A stretch of 64,000 nucleotides of DNA from Hydrangea macrophylla (taxonomy: Eukaryota; Streptophyta; Magnoliopsida; Cornales; Hydrangeaceae): the NCBI GenBank assembly GCA_033977485.1, contig CM066988.1, positions 31,740,001-31,804,000 of the forward strand, written 5' to 3'. This document shows, one piece after another, positions 19,460 through 32,047 of this stretch; the first letter of the stretch is position 1, and each line of letters opens with the position of its first letter. The notes below the pieces were generated by a model that saw nothing but the letters and a program-made list of their open reading frames with translations, was not told the origin of the DNA and did not search any database. Made by a program: the position numbers and the translations under genes.

Positions 19460-22400
19460 TCAAATCCAATTGACATGACATCGTACTCCTAATCCATCCA
19501 CATGAGACTCAAATATCTTTGCCGACAGTGTCTTTGTGAAAGGATCTGCCAGGTTTTCCGCCGATGCAATTTTGGCCACATTGACATAGCCTCTCTACAC
19601 GAACTCGCGAATCAGGTGATATTTCCTCTCTATATGTTTTCCACACTTATGGTTCCTGGGGTCCTTACTCTGCGCAACTACTCCACTATTATCACAATAA
19701 AGAACAATATGAGAACTCGCATAAGGTACTACCCCTAGATCCATGATGAACTTTTGGACCCATACGACCTCTTTTGCTACCTCAGAGGCTGCTACATATT
19801 CGGCCTCCATAGTGGAGTCAGCAATACAAGATTGCTTTACACTCCTCCAACTAATGGCTCCACCTCCAAGCGTAAACACATGACTAGAAGTTGACTTTCT
19901 GGAATCATGATCTGATTGAAAGTCAGAATTAGTGTAACCAACTGGAAACAAATCCTCTCCACCGTAAATTAACATATAATCCTTAGTCCTCCTTAAATAC
20001 TTAAGGACATGCTTTACTACTTGCCAGTGTGCTGGCCCTGGGTTAGATTGATATCTGCTGACTATTCCTACAGCATAACAGATATCTGGTCTAGTGCATA
20101 GCATAGCATACATGATACTTCCCACAACTGTAGCATAAGGAATCCTTCTCATTTGTTCCTCTTCCTCGGGTGTCTTAGGACATTGATCCTTAGATAGAGG
20201 GACTCCATGTCTGAAAGGCAGAATGCCTTTCTTGGATTCATGCATTGCAAATCTGACCAAAATCTTATCTATGTATGCTGATTGGGATAGGCCTAACATC
20301 CTTTTCTTGCGATCTCGCATAATCTTGATCCCAAGGACATAACTGGCCTCACCCAAGTCTTTTATATCAAACTGGTTAGAGAGCCATATTTTCACTATAG
20401 ATAATACTCCTACATCATTTCGAATAAGAAGTATATCATCTACATAGAGAACTAGATATACTATTACACTTCCCTCAACCCTCTTGTATACATACGGTTC
20501 ATCCACGTTTTAATCAAAACCAAAAGACTTGATTGCCTGATCAAAACGAATGTTCCAACTACGCGAAGCCTGCTTAAGTCCATAAATAGACTTATGCAAT
20601 TTGCACGCAAGGTGCTCTAGGCCTCTTGCCATGAATCCCTCTGGCTGCACCATGTAGATGTCTTCCTCAAGATAACCATTCAAGAAGGTCGTCTTGACAT
20701 CCATCTGCCATATCTCATAGTCATGATGTGCAGCTATGGACAAGAGAATCCTAATGAACTTAAGCATGGCAACCGGTGAAAAAGTTTCCTCATAATCAAT
20801 CCCTTTGTTCTGAGTATAACCTTTTGCTACCAGCCTTGCTTTGAAGGTCTCGACCTTTCCATCCATTCCTCTCTTTCTCTTGTAGACCCACTTGCACCCA
20901 ATGAGTTTTATCCCTTCAGGTGGTTCTACAAGCTCCCATACATGATTAGAGTACATAGACTCCATTTCGGATTTCATAGCAATATGCCAATACTCGGCAT
21001 CTCAGTCAGAAATAGCCTCATTGTAGTTACAGGGATCTAGGTCGTGTTCATCAGGAACAACCTCGTAAGACTCTCCCAGTAGAGTGTACCTACTAAGTAG
21101 TCTCACTTCTCTCCCACTACGATGAGGTACTAGTGTAACATCAGGTTGTGGATCTACTTATGTAGTCTCGGGTATATCACTCTGTATAGTAGGCTCATAC
21201 AGGATGGTGACTACTGGATCATTTGGCAATTCTTACAGTACAATTTTATTCTTGGGTGTATGGTTCATTATCTAATCTTCTTCCAGAAATACAGCATTTG
21301 CACTAACAAACACCTTCTGATCTCTGGGATCATAAAATAAACATGCCTTACATCCTTTTGGATACCCAACAAACAAACATACATCTGATCTTGATTCCAA
21401 CTTATCCATCTTTCCCTTCCTCACATAATTAAGACACCTCCAAATATGCAAGTGTTGTAAGCTTGGCTTTTGCCATGCCTATAACTCTCTAGGTGTCTTG
21501 GGAACAGACTTAGAAGGAACTAAGTTCAAAATGTACATTGCTGTCTCTAGGGCATATCCCCAAAAAGATAATGGTAAAGTTGAGTAACTCATCATCGATC
21601 TTACCATGTCAAGTAAAGTTCTATTCCTCCGTTCAGCGACACCATTCTGTTGGGGAGTCCTAGGTGCAGCTAACTGGGATATAATCCCATGACGTGTTAA
21701 GTAGTCCTTGAACTCTCCTAAGAGGTACCCACCTCCTCGGTTAGACCAAAGAGACTTAATGTGTTTACTTAATTGCTTCTTAACTTCTGCTTGAAACTCC
21801 TTGAATTTCTCAAAAGATTCAGACTTGTGATGCATTAAGTAAACATAGCCATATCTTGAGTAATCGTCAGTGAAGGTGAAAAAATACTCGTAGCCACCTC
21901 TAGCTTGAATGTTCAAGGGGCCACACACATCCATGTGAACTAGCTCCAACGGCTCTTTGGCTCTTAACCCTTTGGCCGAAAATGACCGTCTGGTCATTTT
22001 ACCTTCCAAACAGGATTCGCAGACTGGTAGCGGTTGGATAGAAAGAGATTGAGAAGTCCATCAACTACTAGTATTTGGATCCTACTCAGATTAATGTGAC
22101 CAAGATGTAAGTGCCAAATATACGTTGAATTCACTTGAGAAACCTTCCTTTTTAATGGTAATATCTTGGATGAATTAACAGTCTTAGTATCATGTACAGT
22201 GTAGGTATTAGGATATATCAAGTATAAACCATCTTACAAAACACCAGAGCACAAAATAAAATGATCCTCTTTATTAAAACCTTATTACTAAAAAACAATT
22301 TATATCCAAATTTTGAAAGACATGAAACAGAAATCAAATTTCTTCTTATTTCTGGTGCATAAAGACAGTCTTCTAATACTAATACCCTACTACTACTAAA

Positions 22401-23444
22401 CTCTAATCTCATGACTCCAATTGTTTCCACTGCGACTCTTACATCAGATGCAAGAAAAAGGTAAATCTCCTCGTTACTGAGCTTTCTGGTTACCTGGAAC
22501 CCCTGCAATGAATTGCAAACATGATTAGTGGCGTTTGAGTCTACACACCAGGTATTAGTAGAATCTGCCACAAAACATGCCTTAATAACAAAAGACTGAA
22601 GTATACCTCCATTAGCCCGCTTCTTTGCCAAATAGACCGGGCAATTTGCCTTCCAGTGTCCTTTCACTCCACACTCAAAGCACTTGCCTTGAGGTGCCTG
22701 ATTCTCAGCCCGAACTACCTTCTTGCCTTTCCCCTTACTTTTCATAAATTTACCTTTAAGATGTTGAGTGGGTTTCTTCTTTTCGAATCCTTTACCCTTA
22801 GGCTTAGACCCAGAAGAAACCTCAGCAACCATAACACTAACCTTGGGTTTTACAACAGTCTCTGTTGCTTGTAAGGCATTCAACAGTCCAGGTAATGTGT
22901 AATCAAGCTTGTTCATATTATAGTTAAGCCTGAACTGATTGAATGACTCAGGCAAAAACTGCAAAGTAAAATCAACTTGGGACTCTGCATCAAGATCTGC
23001 TCCCAAGACCTCCAGTTCATTTAAGTAAGTAATCATTTTTAAAACATGGTCTCGAACTGGAGTACCCTCAGCCATCTTAGTGTTAACTAGGTTGCGGAAT
23101 GCAATTTGACGTGCATCACATCCATGCTCACCAAACATCTCCTAAAGGTTGAGCATTATATTTTTAGCAGTAGGCATAGACTGATGCTGGTGCTGGAGGA
23201 CATTTGACATGGATGGCAATATATAGCACTTAGCCATCTCATCAGCCTTTTCCCACTATTCATAACGCTCACGGTCCTCTTTAGGAGAGTCTAAGGCAGG
23301 AAGTTCAGGACAATCAATTGAGAGCACATATTTGTGCCCTTCAGCAGTAAGCACTATATCCAGATTACGTTTCCAATCCACATAATTTGGTCCAGGTAAT
23401 TTATTTTCCTTGAGGATAATTGACAGTGGGTTGAATGAAGACAT
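19460..23444 (-). pseudogene. Copia gag-pol pseudogene
   Basis: Starts MSSFNPLSIILKENKLPGPN (gag; stops near 23255 and 23140), then a Lys-rich region and CCHC knuckle CFECGVKGHWKANC. The protease motif reads DSNATNHV instead of DSG. The integrase has MDVCGPL and [20 protein letters not shown], the reverse transcriptase GCKWVYKRKRG, KTTFLNGYLEEDIYM and YVDDILL, and RNase H EAEYVAASEVAKE and HLIREFV. Further stops lie near 21270, 21220, 21160, 21000, 20508 and 19593. The last residues before the TGA at 19460-19462 read VDGLGVRCHVNWI. Most of pol stays in a recognisable frame, so the decay is by point mutation rather than large deletion. Confidence 0.93.
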
Positions 23445-25150
23445 TTTATTTGAAAGTCAAAACATAATTAAACACATAAGAATACATGTACGCCAATGGG
23501 TATTAGCATCAAATATGTATAAGTATCTAGCGATCTCCTCTACAAAATCACAACCACATATTTGAGTAAATTAGAATACTAACTCTGTGATTACACAGCT
23601 CCTTGGGGAGATCATATGTTGCCACTAGTCAGGGGTATCCCATCACTAACATACATTCTAGACATAAATGTCAAGTATTTAGTGACTTCCAATTTATCTT
23701 TAGCCTTCTAAAATATGAAAGTATTGTCATTCCTTGGGGAGAATGCCTATCATATTTTAGTCAAGTGTATACCATGACCTTAAGTTCAAATTAGTTTTGT
23801 GAGTTAGTGTTTCCTTGGGGAAAAATTTCACTCCCACTCATCCTGATTTAAGCTTAAAAAAAATGTGAACCAACTTGGTAGCTTAGTATGTTGACACCCT
23901 CCATAGGGGAGCCCTTTATAATTAGAGACGAGGTGACAACATCCCTTACACACTTGGATTTTTATTGTGGAGGTTAAATACTAATTCATATTTCACATCA
24001 CAAATATATATGAATCTTGAGGTTGTCTGTGCAAATTATTTGAAAGTGTCCTTGTATAATTTAATAGTAATTATTGTGGGTAATTTCTCCCACTAAACTT
24101 CTAGAAAACACATTTGTCACAATTTTATTTTATCAAAAAATTATTAATATTTTATAAAATAAAATGATCTTGACAAATGAATTCTAGATAATCTAATTTA
24201 AAAGGATTTTATTATTAAAATATTTTATTCTAGATAAACTACTAAAAATTAAATCTCTTTATCTAATTAGAATTATACTTTGCTTAGGACCCTTTTCAAA
24301 TTCTAATTTGCATAAATAGCAATAATATGCATGATTTTAGTATATGGATCATATACATAATGAATGCATGATCCTATCATGTAGCCATAATCATCATGCA
24401 ACTATCAGATAAAATAAACATTGGATTCCTTCAAGCCGTACAACTCAATCGAAATAAAAAAAAATTAATAATAATAAAAATTGATCGGCTTCTTGGGTAT
24501 CCTTCAACAGATTCCAATGTTTTCATATTGACTAAGAAAGTCAATGCTTCCTTGACCATAACAAGATCTGCATGTATGGCTTTTGTTCTTCACGGATTTA
24601 CTTGGTAAATATCTAACCAAATCAATGATGACATCATGATTACATGTGACTAGATCATGGATAAGTCTCCATATAAAACCTGTGCACATGATAAGTGATC
24701 CCATAGTGAAATTGGCTACTGCCATTATACCAGATTCAGTCCGCCGCCTTCCATAACTTGAACGATCAGTTCTAATTGCTTTAGTCTGATCCGGCATAGC
24801 AAGAACTCTTACGAGTTTACAACAATACAAATTACATGGATTTACTATTACAAGAAAACTAAATGGCATAGGCGAAACAGATCTGGATCACCCATTCGCG
24901 GGAAATTCGATCCAAACCCTCCTTTACAATTGCCAAACAACCTACTACATCAAATCTATATCTAGGCTTTGAAGGAATCCAATAAAAAAACCATAATCAT
25001 CATACACAATCAAAAACTACATATCTATGAACGATTCAAATGCAGAATTAAATATGATGATCCATGAACTTTTTGATTTAAGAAAATTTTGTGATAAACC
25101 CCTTAAAATTAATGTATAGTTTGTAAAACCCAACAAAAGTTATTTTTTAA
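23445..25150 (-). other. Copia leader, AT-rich part
   Basis: Untranslated sequence between the gag start and the satellite-like block. It contains several 'ccttgggga(g/a)' motifs (23600, 23735, 23810) spaced 70-140 bp apart. No other gene recognised. Confidence 0.55.
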
Positions 25151-25209
25151 CATAAACCCAAAGTGCCGATTTGTTTTAAAGCTAAACCTCTTCTTTTTAA
25201 TTTTTTTTT

Positions 25210-27180
25210 TTGTTTTTATGACAAATCTACCCCCACCACTACCACAATCGTCATCTTCATCACCAGCACGATCGCCACTGTCGCCGCCACCATACCATTC
25301 CATCGCCACCGCGCCACCACCACTGCCATCACAGCACCATTATCACCACCATCGCAGCACCACCATCACCACCATCGAAGCACCACCATCACCACCATCG
25401 AAGCACTACCACCCTCGCCACAGTGTCCACCATTACAGCACCACCACCATCGCCACCATCATAGCACCACCACCCCACCGTGTCCACCAGTACAGCACCA
25501 CCACCATCGCCACCACGTCTACCATCGCAGTACTAGCACTAGCACCAGCACCAGCACTAGCACCAGCACCAGCACCATCATAACAGTACCACTACCATCG
25601 TCGTCATCATCACCACCACCACCATTGTCATTGTCATCACCACCACCATTGTCACTGCACCACCACCACCACCACCACCACCACCATTGTCACTGCCATC
25701 ACCATGACCACCACTAGAGCACCACAATATTATCAGTTTTTGCAAACAGATAATTTTAGCTGTTTGCAAACAGATTATATTATCTGTTTTAAAAAACTGA
25801 GAATTTTTCGCAACCTCCACCACTGTACCACCACCACAACCACTGCACTACCACCACTGCACTACCACCACAACATCCCCCTTAACAGCACAGTTCATAA
25901 TCACATCCATCACAGCACCACCATGACCACCACTAGAGCACCACAATATTAGTTTAATATTATCAGTTTTTGCAAACAGATAATATTATCTGTTTTCAAA
26001 AACTAAGAATTTTTCACAACCTACACCACTGCACCACCACCACCTCCCCCCCTTAACAACATAGTTCATAACCACAGTCATCACAGCACCACCATGACCA
26101 CCACTAGAGCACCACAATATTATCAATTTTTGCAAACAGATAATATTATCTATTTGCAAACAGATAATATTATCTGTTTTCAAAAACTGAGAATTTTTCA
26201 CAACCTACACCACTGCACCACCACCACCACCACCACCACCTCCTCCTCCTCCCCCTTAACAACACAGTTCATAACCACAACCATCACAGCACCACCATGA
26301 CCACCACTAGAGCACCACAATATTATTAGTTTTTGCAAATAGATAATATTATCTGTTTTCAAAAACTGAGAACTTTTCACAACCTACACCACTGCACCAC
26401 CACCACCACCACCTCCTCCCCCTTAACAACACAGTTCATAACCACAGCCATCACAGCACCACCATAACCACTACCAGCAGCACCACAAAACAGATAATAT
26501 TATCTGTTTTGACAATATTATTTGTTTTCGAAAATAGATAATTTTGCACAACCACCACCACCACTGCACCACCACCACCACCATACCCCTATAACAGCAC
26601 AGTTCATAACCATTACGATCACAGCACCACCACAACCACTACCAGCAGTACCACAATATTATCTGTTTTTGTAAGCAGATAATATTATCTGTTTTCTATA
26701 ATAGAATTTTGCAGCAGCAGCAGCACCACCACCATCAGAGCATCAACACCACCAGCGCCACACCACCACCACCACCACTACCACCACTACTACCACCACC
26801 ACCACCACTACCGCACCGCGCCACCATCACCATTTGTATCATCGTTGTCATTGCCGTTGTCATCGCCGTTGTCATCGCCGTCACCGTCGACATCACCCCA
26901 TCCTCACATCCATTACCATCGTCATCACCACCACCATCACAGCACCACCACTACCACCATTGAAGCACCACCACTACAACCATCGCACCACCACCACCAC
27001 CACCACCACCACCATCGTCACCTTCATCTATAATCGGAGCATCAGTACCACCATCACAGCATCACCATCGTACCACCACCATCAAAGTACCACCAAAATC
27101 ACAATACCACCATCGCATCACCACCACCACCACCACCACCACCATCCTCACCACCACTATCATCATTGTAGTCGTCACTT
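25210..27180. repeat. Imperfect (CCA/CAC)n minisatellite region in the copia leader
   Basis: Long runs of caccacc, ccatcgcc and ccatcac on the plus strand, hence GGT/GTG-rich in the retroelement RNA. It surrounds the more ordered repeat at 25700-26700. His/Pro/Thr-rich reading frames over it are by-products of the repeat. Confidence 0.9.
25700..26700. repeat. Tandem repeat, about 170-220 bp period, with a 20-bp palindrome
   Basis: About six units start near 25702, 25921, 26092, 26295, 26462 and 26629, each opening with cca(tg/ta/ca)accac(c/t)ac, then an AT-rich core, then cacaacc(t)acaccactgcacc and ttaacaacacagttcataac. The core contains AACAGATAATATTATCTGTT, perfect at 25975-25994, 26159-26178 and 26489-26508, with one mismatch near 26135, 26337 and 26674. 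Confidence 0.9.
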
Positions 27181-27363
27181 TTGCTGTGTAGGAGGAGATG
27201 ACATTTTCAGTTTCTTCGCAAATTAGGTCATTTTGGTCAGAGAAGGGGTTATTGAGTTAAATATTTGGGTCTTGGGTTTTATGTAGCCTTGTATTAATTT
27301 TAGGGTGCTATGGCTGAGTGCCCCTTTATTTAATATTTTGATCAATCAACGATCTGTGAGACC

Positions 27364-27375
27364 GCTCTGATACCA
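27364..27375 (-). other. Primer binding site, initiator-tRNA-Met type
   Basis: The minus strand reads TGGTATCAGAGC two bases inside the 5' LTR; perfect match. Confidence 0.92.
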
Positions 27376-27377
27376 CT

Positions 27378-28895
27378 TGTTGGAAATATTATAAAAAATA
27401 CAGCGGAAGAATTTCAAAAATTTTATGGATCCTCACAGTGGTTGATTAATCAAATGATTAAGTAAAATAATATTTTTTATTCATTACCTCAAGATCTGAA
27501 GTTGAAGAAGATGATACAATATGTAGCCTTTGTCACCACCGGACCTTCACCGTTGTTCTCCAACCTTCAGATGCGCAGGAAGATGGTAGGAATCTCCCAA
27601 GCCACTCAAAGCTCTCAATATGGTGTATGTAATATTTCAGAACGTTAGTTTTTTCTAACAGATATGCTTGTATATATAAGATATGGATATAGAGATATAG
27701 TAACACTAAATCTCTTTTAAATTTAAATAAAAAATTAATTTAAATTTAATATATGTATATATATTTATCTTTACAAAAAGATAAATAATCCATATACTTA
27801 TATATATACATACAATCTGTTATATACAAACACCATACACAGCTTTAGTATGCACCCTACGATTAGGAGCCAACGATGGGATCTAATGGCCATCCTTTTT
27901 CTTGGCTTCCGATCATATCTTAGCCAATCTGATCAACACTAGATCTAACTAAGACTGATTAGTTACAAGCATATCCTACTACAATGCTGTAATTGCACTC
28001 CAAGAAAAATGGAAATTATATATTAAGGCCTAACTCAATAAATTTATCTACAAATATACCCCTCCACGTTAATAAGCAACATGCGGTAAAATATTAATTG
28101 ACTGTCTACCTTTTTGGTTACCTATTATTTACCACTTTTGGAAACTCTAGTTATCCACAATCGATCACGTATGGAAAAACCATACTATCCTTTTGCAAAT
28201 AATTATTATTTAACTATAAATAATATATATATATATATATATATCTATATAAACTGGTTTAGGAAAAACCCAATTGAGTACTCAGATTTCTGTGATCGAA
28301 TGAAACTATTCAAAAGTTATCCAATATGGATTCCATATTGAAGATACATGTTCACAGACCTCATATACTGATCACCCAAAAAGATCTCACTATGTAGTAT
28401 ATCAAAGTAATTAGCATAAGAGTGCTGAGTTCATTTATCTCCTCAGGATTAAGAGTAATTTACAATTTAATGAACTAGATAAACAAACACTTAAGAGACA
28501 GTCATTCAGTGCAGTAATCTAGTTAGCGATCCTGTTCAACGCATCAATCATGTTAACATATAAGTTGTGAGTTCAACCACTCTAATGACAGAGTTATGTC
28601 ACCCCCCCATGTAGCAACTATATGTTACAGTCGTCCATATGAATTGTCCCAAATTCATACTAACTGTGAACCAAATTTCAAGTTGAAAGGAACTGATGAT
28701 CACAAACTGCCGTGTGTGAATCCTTTCCATACATCTAGATCATCTACAATTCAACTTCAGAACACATCAATACACTGCTCATGTAATGAAATGATACAGG
28801 TATACCCATAATATGTAATAACAATCAATAATAAATTCAATTTATTAATAATAAAATGTCTTAACGAGTGGCTTTAAGGGCATACAATCCCAACA
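27378..28895 (-). repeat. 5' LTR of the copia element (1518 bp)
   Basis: Partner of 17698-19444; ends at the target duplication aatag. Contains a (TA)n tract near 28220. Confidence 0.94.
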
Positions 28896-29101
28896 AATAG
28901 AATAGAATTTCAGTGTACCGTTGGTAGGAGTGCAAAAATGTGACTACAAGGAAGTCACTTGTAAAATTGTCACCATTTAATGCACTGGTAAACCGGCACT
29001 TGAAAGTCATTCAGCCTGCAAATACCAAAACCTCGTAGCTACTCAAATACGAAAACATTACACTTGTTCCCAAACTTTTCGTACAAAAAGTCTGAAAATA
29101 T

Positions 29102-29278
29102 GAGTAATGTTACACCACACAACATTCCACACAAAATAATGCTGACCCTTGATTCCAATGGCCCCTATGTGGGGAACGCATGGGTCTCACATGGAACGCA
29201 TGGGTCTCACATAGGACCCAACAGAATTAAGAGTTACGATTATTTTGTGTGGAATGTTATGTAGGCCTAGCATTACTC
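29102..29278. mobile_element. MITE with 9-bp target duplication (Mutator-like)
   Basis: Inverted ends gagtaatgtta...acattccacacaaaataa and its reverse complement at the right (ttattttgtgtggaatgt...cattactc). Flanks are tgaaaatat (29093-29101) and cgaaaatat (29279-29287), 8 of 9 identical. Inside is a short tandem duplication of aacgcatgggtctcacatgg. Confidence 0.75.
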
Positions 29279-29364
29279 CGAAAATATACACCAGAGCTAA
29301 CAAATATTGTACTTTGGTGCATAAACTCATAAAATGGTACCAAAATTTAAGCAATTTACATTTG

Positions 29365-29533
29365 AGTAATATTTGGGGCACTAACAAATTCCACTAATAC
29401 TCACACCCACACTCTATCTCTCTCCTAGTGGCACTATGGGGTCCGCAGCGGACTCAAAGTGCCACTAGGAGAGGGATAGAGTGTGGGTGTAAATGTTAGT
29501 GGAATTTGTTAGTGCCCCTAGTATTGTTATTTG
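29365..29533. mobile_element. Fold-back MITE, near-perfect hairpin
   Basis: The left arm from about 29371 (ggggcactaacaaattccac...) is almost the exact reverse complement of the right arm ending at about 29520 (...gtggaatttgttagtgcccc), with arms of about 60 bp and a centre of about 28 bp. The target duplication is unclear. Confidence 0.75.
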
Positions 29534-30300
29534 TATTATCCATCACTAACTTACTCAACAACTATTTAACTACAGAATTAATTGGACCGAACTAAGTAGC
29601 AAATGATACCATACTCATATTCATCTTCTCTCATTTTCATCTAACTCAAGCTATTCCTATATCTCTCCCATTTGTAAAGCCATCAATCGTTGGCGGAGAG
29701 ATTATGAAATTAACAAATTGAAGTTCTATTGTTTGAGAAAACATTTTTGAGTTGTAAGCAATGTTTTCATTGAGAAGCACTTTAAGGTGCATTTTGTAGT
29801 TTTAAGTTGTGAACAATATTTTCTTCGAGAACCATGTCAATTTTTTATATTTTTTTTTTATTATTTCATTATTACTGTACTATTTTTTATTTCATTATTA
29901 TTGTACTTGGTAGAATAATTGTAATGCTAAAAATAATGAAAACAAACAAAAGGAAATGCTATAGTTAAGAGAAATAAACAATGTTAATGAAGAAAATAAT
30001 GAAAATAATTGGTAAGTTAATGAAATTAACCAAAGTATTTGGATGCCAATATTGTGATCAAAAGATTAAAAATCTAATACTTATGCAGGAAAATAAACAT
30101 TTCATATTAAAAAGCACTACATTTATAACAACACAATGACTTTTGATGTTTTGTTATACTAATAGAAAGATAATATTGAAAGTCAGCTATCACTATCATC
30201 ACCATAATTCGATATTCAGAGTAAGAAACCATTAATGGATCCACTGAAATCTCTTTCATGACATCATCATGTTCTTTATGCCTTTTTGCATCTTTGATTT
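29534..30300. other. AT-rich intergenic sequence
   Basis: No reading frame with homology, no RNA gene and no defined repeat was recognised. Confidence 0.5.
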
Positions 30301-31030
30301 TGTTGGAAAAATTATATTGATATAATCGAAAATAAACAGATTCTGGATTACAACTTATGAAAACAGGAAAAAATTACACTTGGATAGAAATAGAAAATAT
30401 AAACAAACCGAGGCCTGTGATATTCACAGTTTTCTTAAAACAGATTCGTCGCCTCACCGGATGTGCTTGAGGAAATTTTTTGCGTCTGTCTCCCAGGATA
30501 CAACGACTTCTAACAGTAGTACAAGAACATAGTACAATTGATCCGGCGAACTTCTATGCTTCGTGCTCTCTCAAGAAACCAAGGAACAAAAATATGACTA
30601 AGGAAGAAGAAGAACTTTATAATTTCGTATGTATCTTCAAATGAAGAAGAACCTCAATTTATAGACAGAGGAGAGAGTGGATTAATATCTGTGGACCTTT
30701 CATTTTCGGTCACATGTTAAGTGTGAAGAAATTCCAAAGATCTTTTGTAACTCTAGAAAGTTCTGGGGGTCCAAAAAGAAATATTTTGTGCTAGCCGCAC
30801 CCACACCCACGACCATGACCCGGTCTGACCCGGCTCGGACGACAGCGGTGACACGCGCGTGTGTGGAGTAAACCCAAAGGGCCTTAGGTCCTCCCCCTTC
30901 CACAAAATTGGGTACCCTGGGTGCCAAAATGATAATTACAGACCCAAAGAGAAAACAAAAATTAAAATGACAAATAAACTAAACCGGTCGAAGCCGGGTA
31001 CATCATAATCCTATGAACAAACAGAAAATG
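30301..31030 (-). mobile_element. Possible 3' LTR of the old retroelement at 31060-38995
   Basis: Starts TGTTGGAAAAATT. On the minus strand a TATA-like CTATAAATTGAGG lies near 30655, and the segment sits just downstream of the degraded reading frame. The partner LTR and target duplication were not found, so the call rests on position and end sequence only. Confidence 0.3.
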
Positions 31031-31059
31031 CAATAAAAAAGTAACAGGAATAAAATGAA

Positions 31060-32047
31060 AGAATATACATGCCAACTGTCTGAAATATCTAATACCCACC
31101 CATCAAATACAAGTAAAAAGAGAAAATGTGTCCTATCACCCAACCCTAGTCATTATCACCCTCAACTAGAACCAACTCTAACCCGGAACCCCCTGGCCAT
31201 CGTCATCACTGTCACTCCCCACCCTCGTCATCACCTCCTTCATCACCAGCCTCCTCCTCCTCCTCCTCACTAGCCACCTCAGTAGCCTACTGCATAGGTC
31301 ATGGAAATGCGGACTGATAAGTAGCCTCTCCCTAGGCTAAGATATCCTCCAAGTGATCAGGATGAGCCAGCTGGAAGTATGAGCGCATGTACAGCCGGAG
31401 GGTCTCGCCTTTGAAGGCACAAACGTCGCGGTAGGTCCAAGCATATGGCGTATCCTCTGGCAGAGGTGGACATTGTGCCTCTCTCTCATGACATGCCTAG
31501 GCCTGATCCCTAGCCTTCCTAACCTTCATATCTAATCGATCCAGGCTCAACTTCTAATCGGTGGAAGTGAACTCCGGGATACTTATATCGACCGGCTCAT
31601 TTGAAGGTATAGGAAAGGCTTTAGATCAAGGATCGTGGTTATCATTTGGGGATAAAGTAGGAGGAGTTTGGAGTTAGAGGCGTGGTCGATAATGTGGCCA
31701 GCTATACTTATGCCCTCTATGATAATCAAACTAGGGTGAAACCAATCACCGCGATAGATGGCGTAAAGGGCATAGTGTATCTCTTTTGTACTCTCTTGCT
31801 CGTGGCCTAAAGGGTAGAGGTTGTGGTTGAAGACGTGGTCGACAAACCACATCTGGCAGGGCATATGTGATATACGTATAGTCTGCCCTGAGCTAGTGCG
31901 ACCGTCGCACATGTCTTGTGTAATATGGGTAAAATGGTGTAATCTGGATAGGACATTGAGTTTTTGGACCTTGTAGGAGTGAGAGGGAAGCATGAGGGTA
32001 TTGGTGATATTATCCGAGTTAAGGGTAATGGTATGGCCATCTACGAT
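31060..32047 (-). pseudogene. Retroelement ORF with 'putative plant transposon protein'-like domain, 3' part
   Basis: The minus strand continues the frame interrupted at 38658: DGHTITLNSDNITNTL, QMWFVDHVFNHNLYPLGHEQ, YALYAIYRGDWFHPSLIIIE, then several stops, WTYRDVCAFKGETLRLYMRS, and an acidic Glu/Asp-rich tail. The domain assignment is from general resemblance to reading frames found in plant gypsy elements. It is split from its 5' part by the 6.6-kb gypsy insertion. Confidence 0.6.

Larger units (their letters stand above)
17698..28895 (-). mobile_element. Full-length Ty1/copia element with decayed coding region
   Basis: LTRs at 17698-19444 and 27378-28895 share TGTTGGAAATATT...CCCAACA ends, and the 5-bp target duplication aatag is perfect (17693-17697 and 28896-28900). 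A perfect TGGTATCAGAGC primer site next to the right LTR sets the minus orientation. Order on the minus strand: 5' LTR, about 3.9-kb leader with satellite-like repeats, gag-pol pseudogene, polypurine tract (gtgggagaatg), 3' LTR. Total 11.2 kb. The LTRs differ by scattered substitutions, small indels and one MITE insertion, so the insertion is not recent. Confidence 0.95.

Noticed and set aside
25163..25717. His/Pro/Thr-rich reading frames of up to 184 codons
   Set aside because: They are translations of imperfect CCA/CAC repeats in the untranslated leader of a copia element, open in several frames and lacking any domain.
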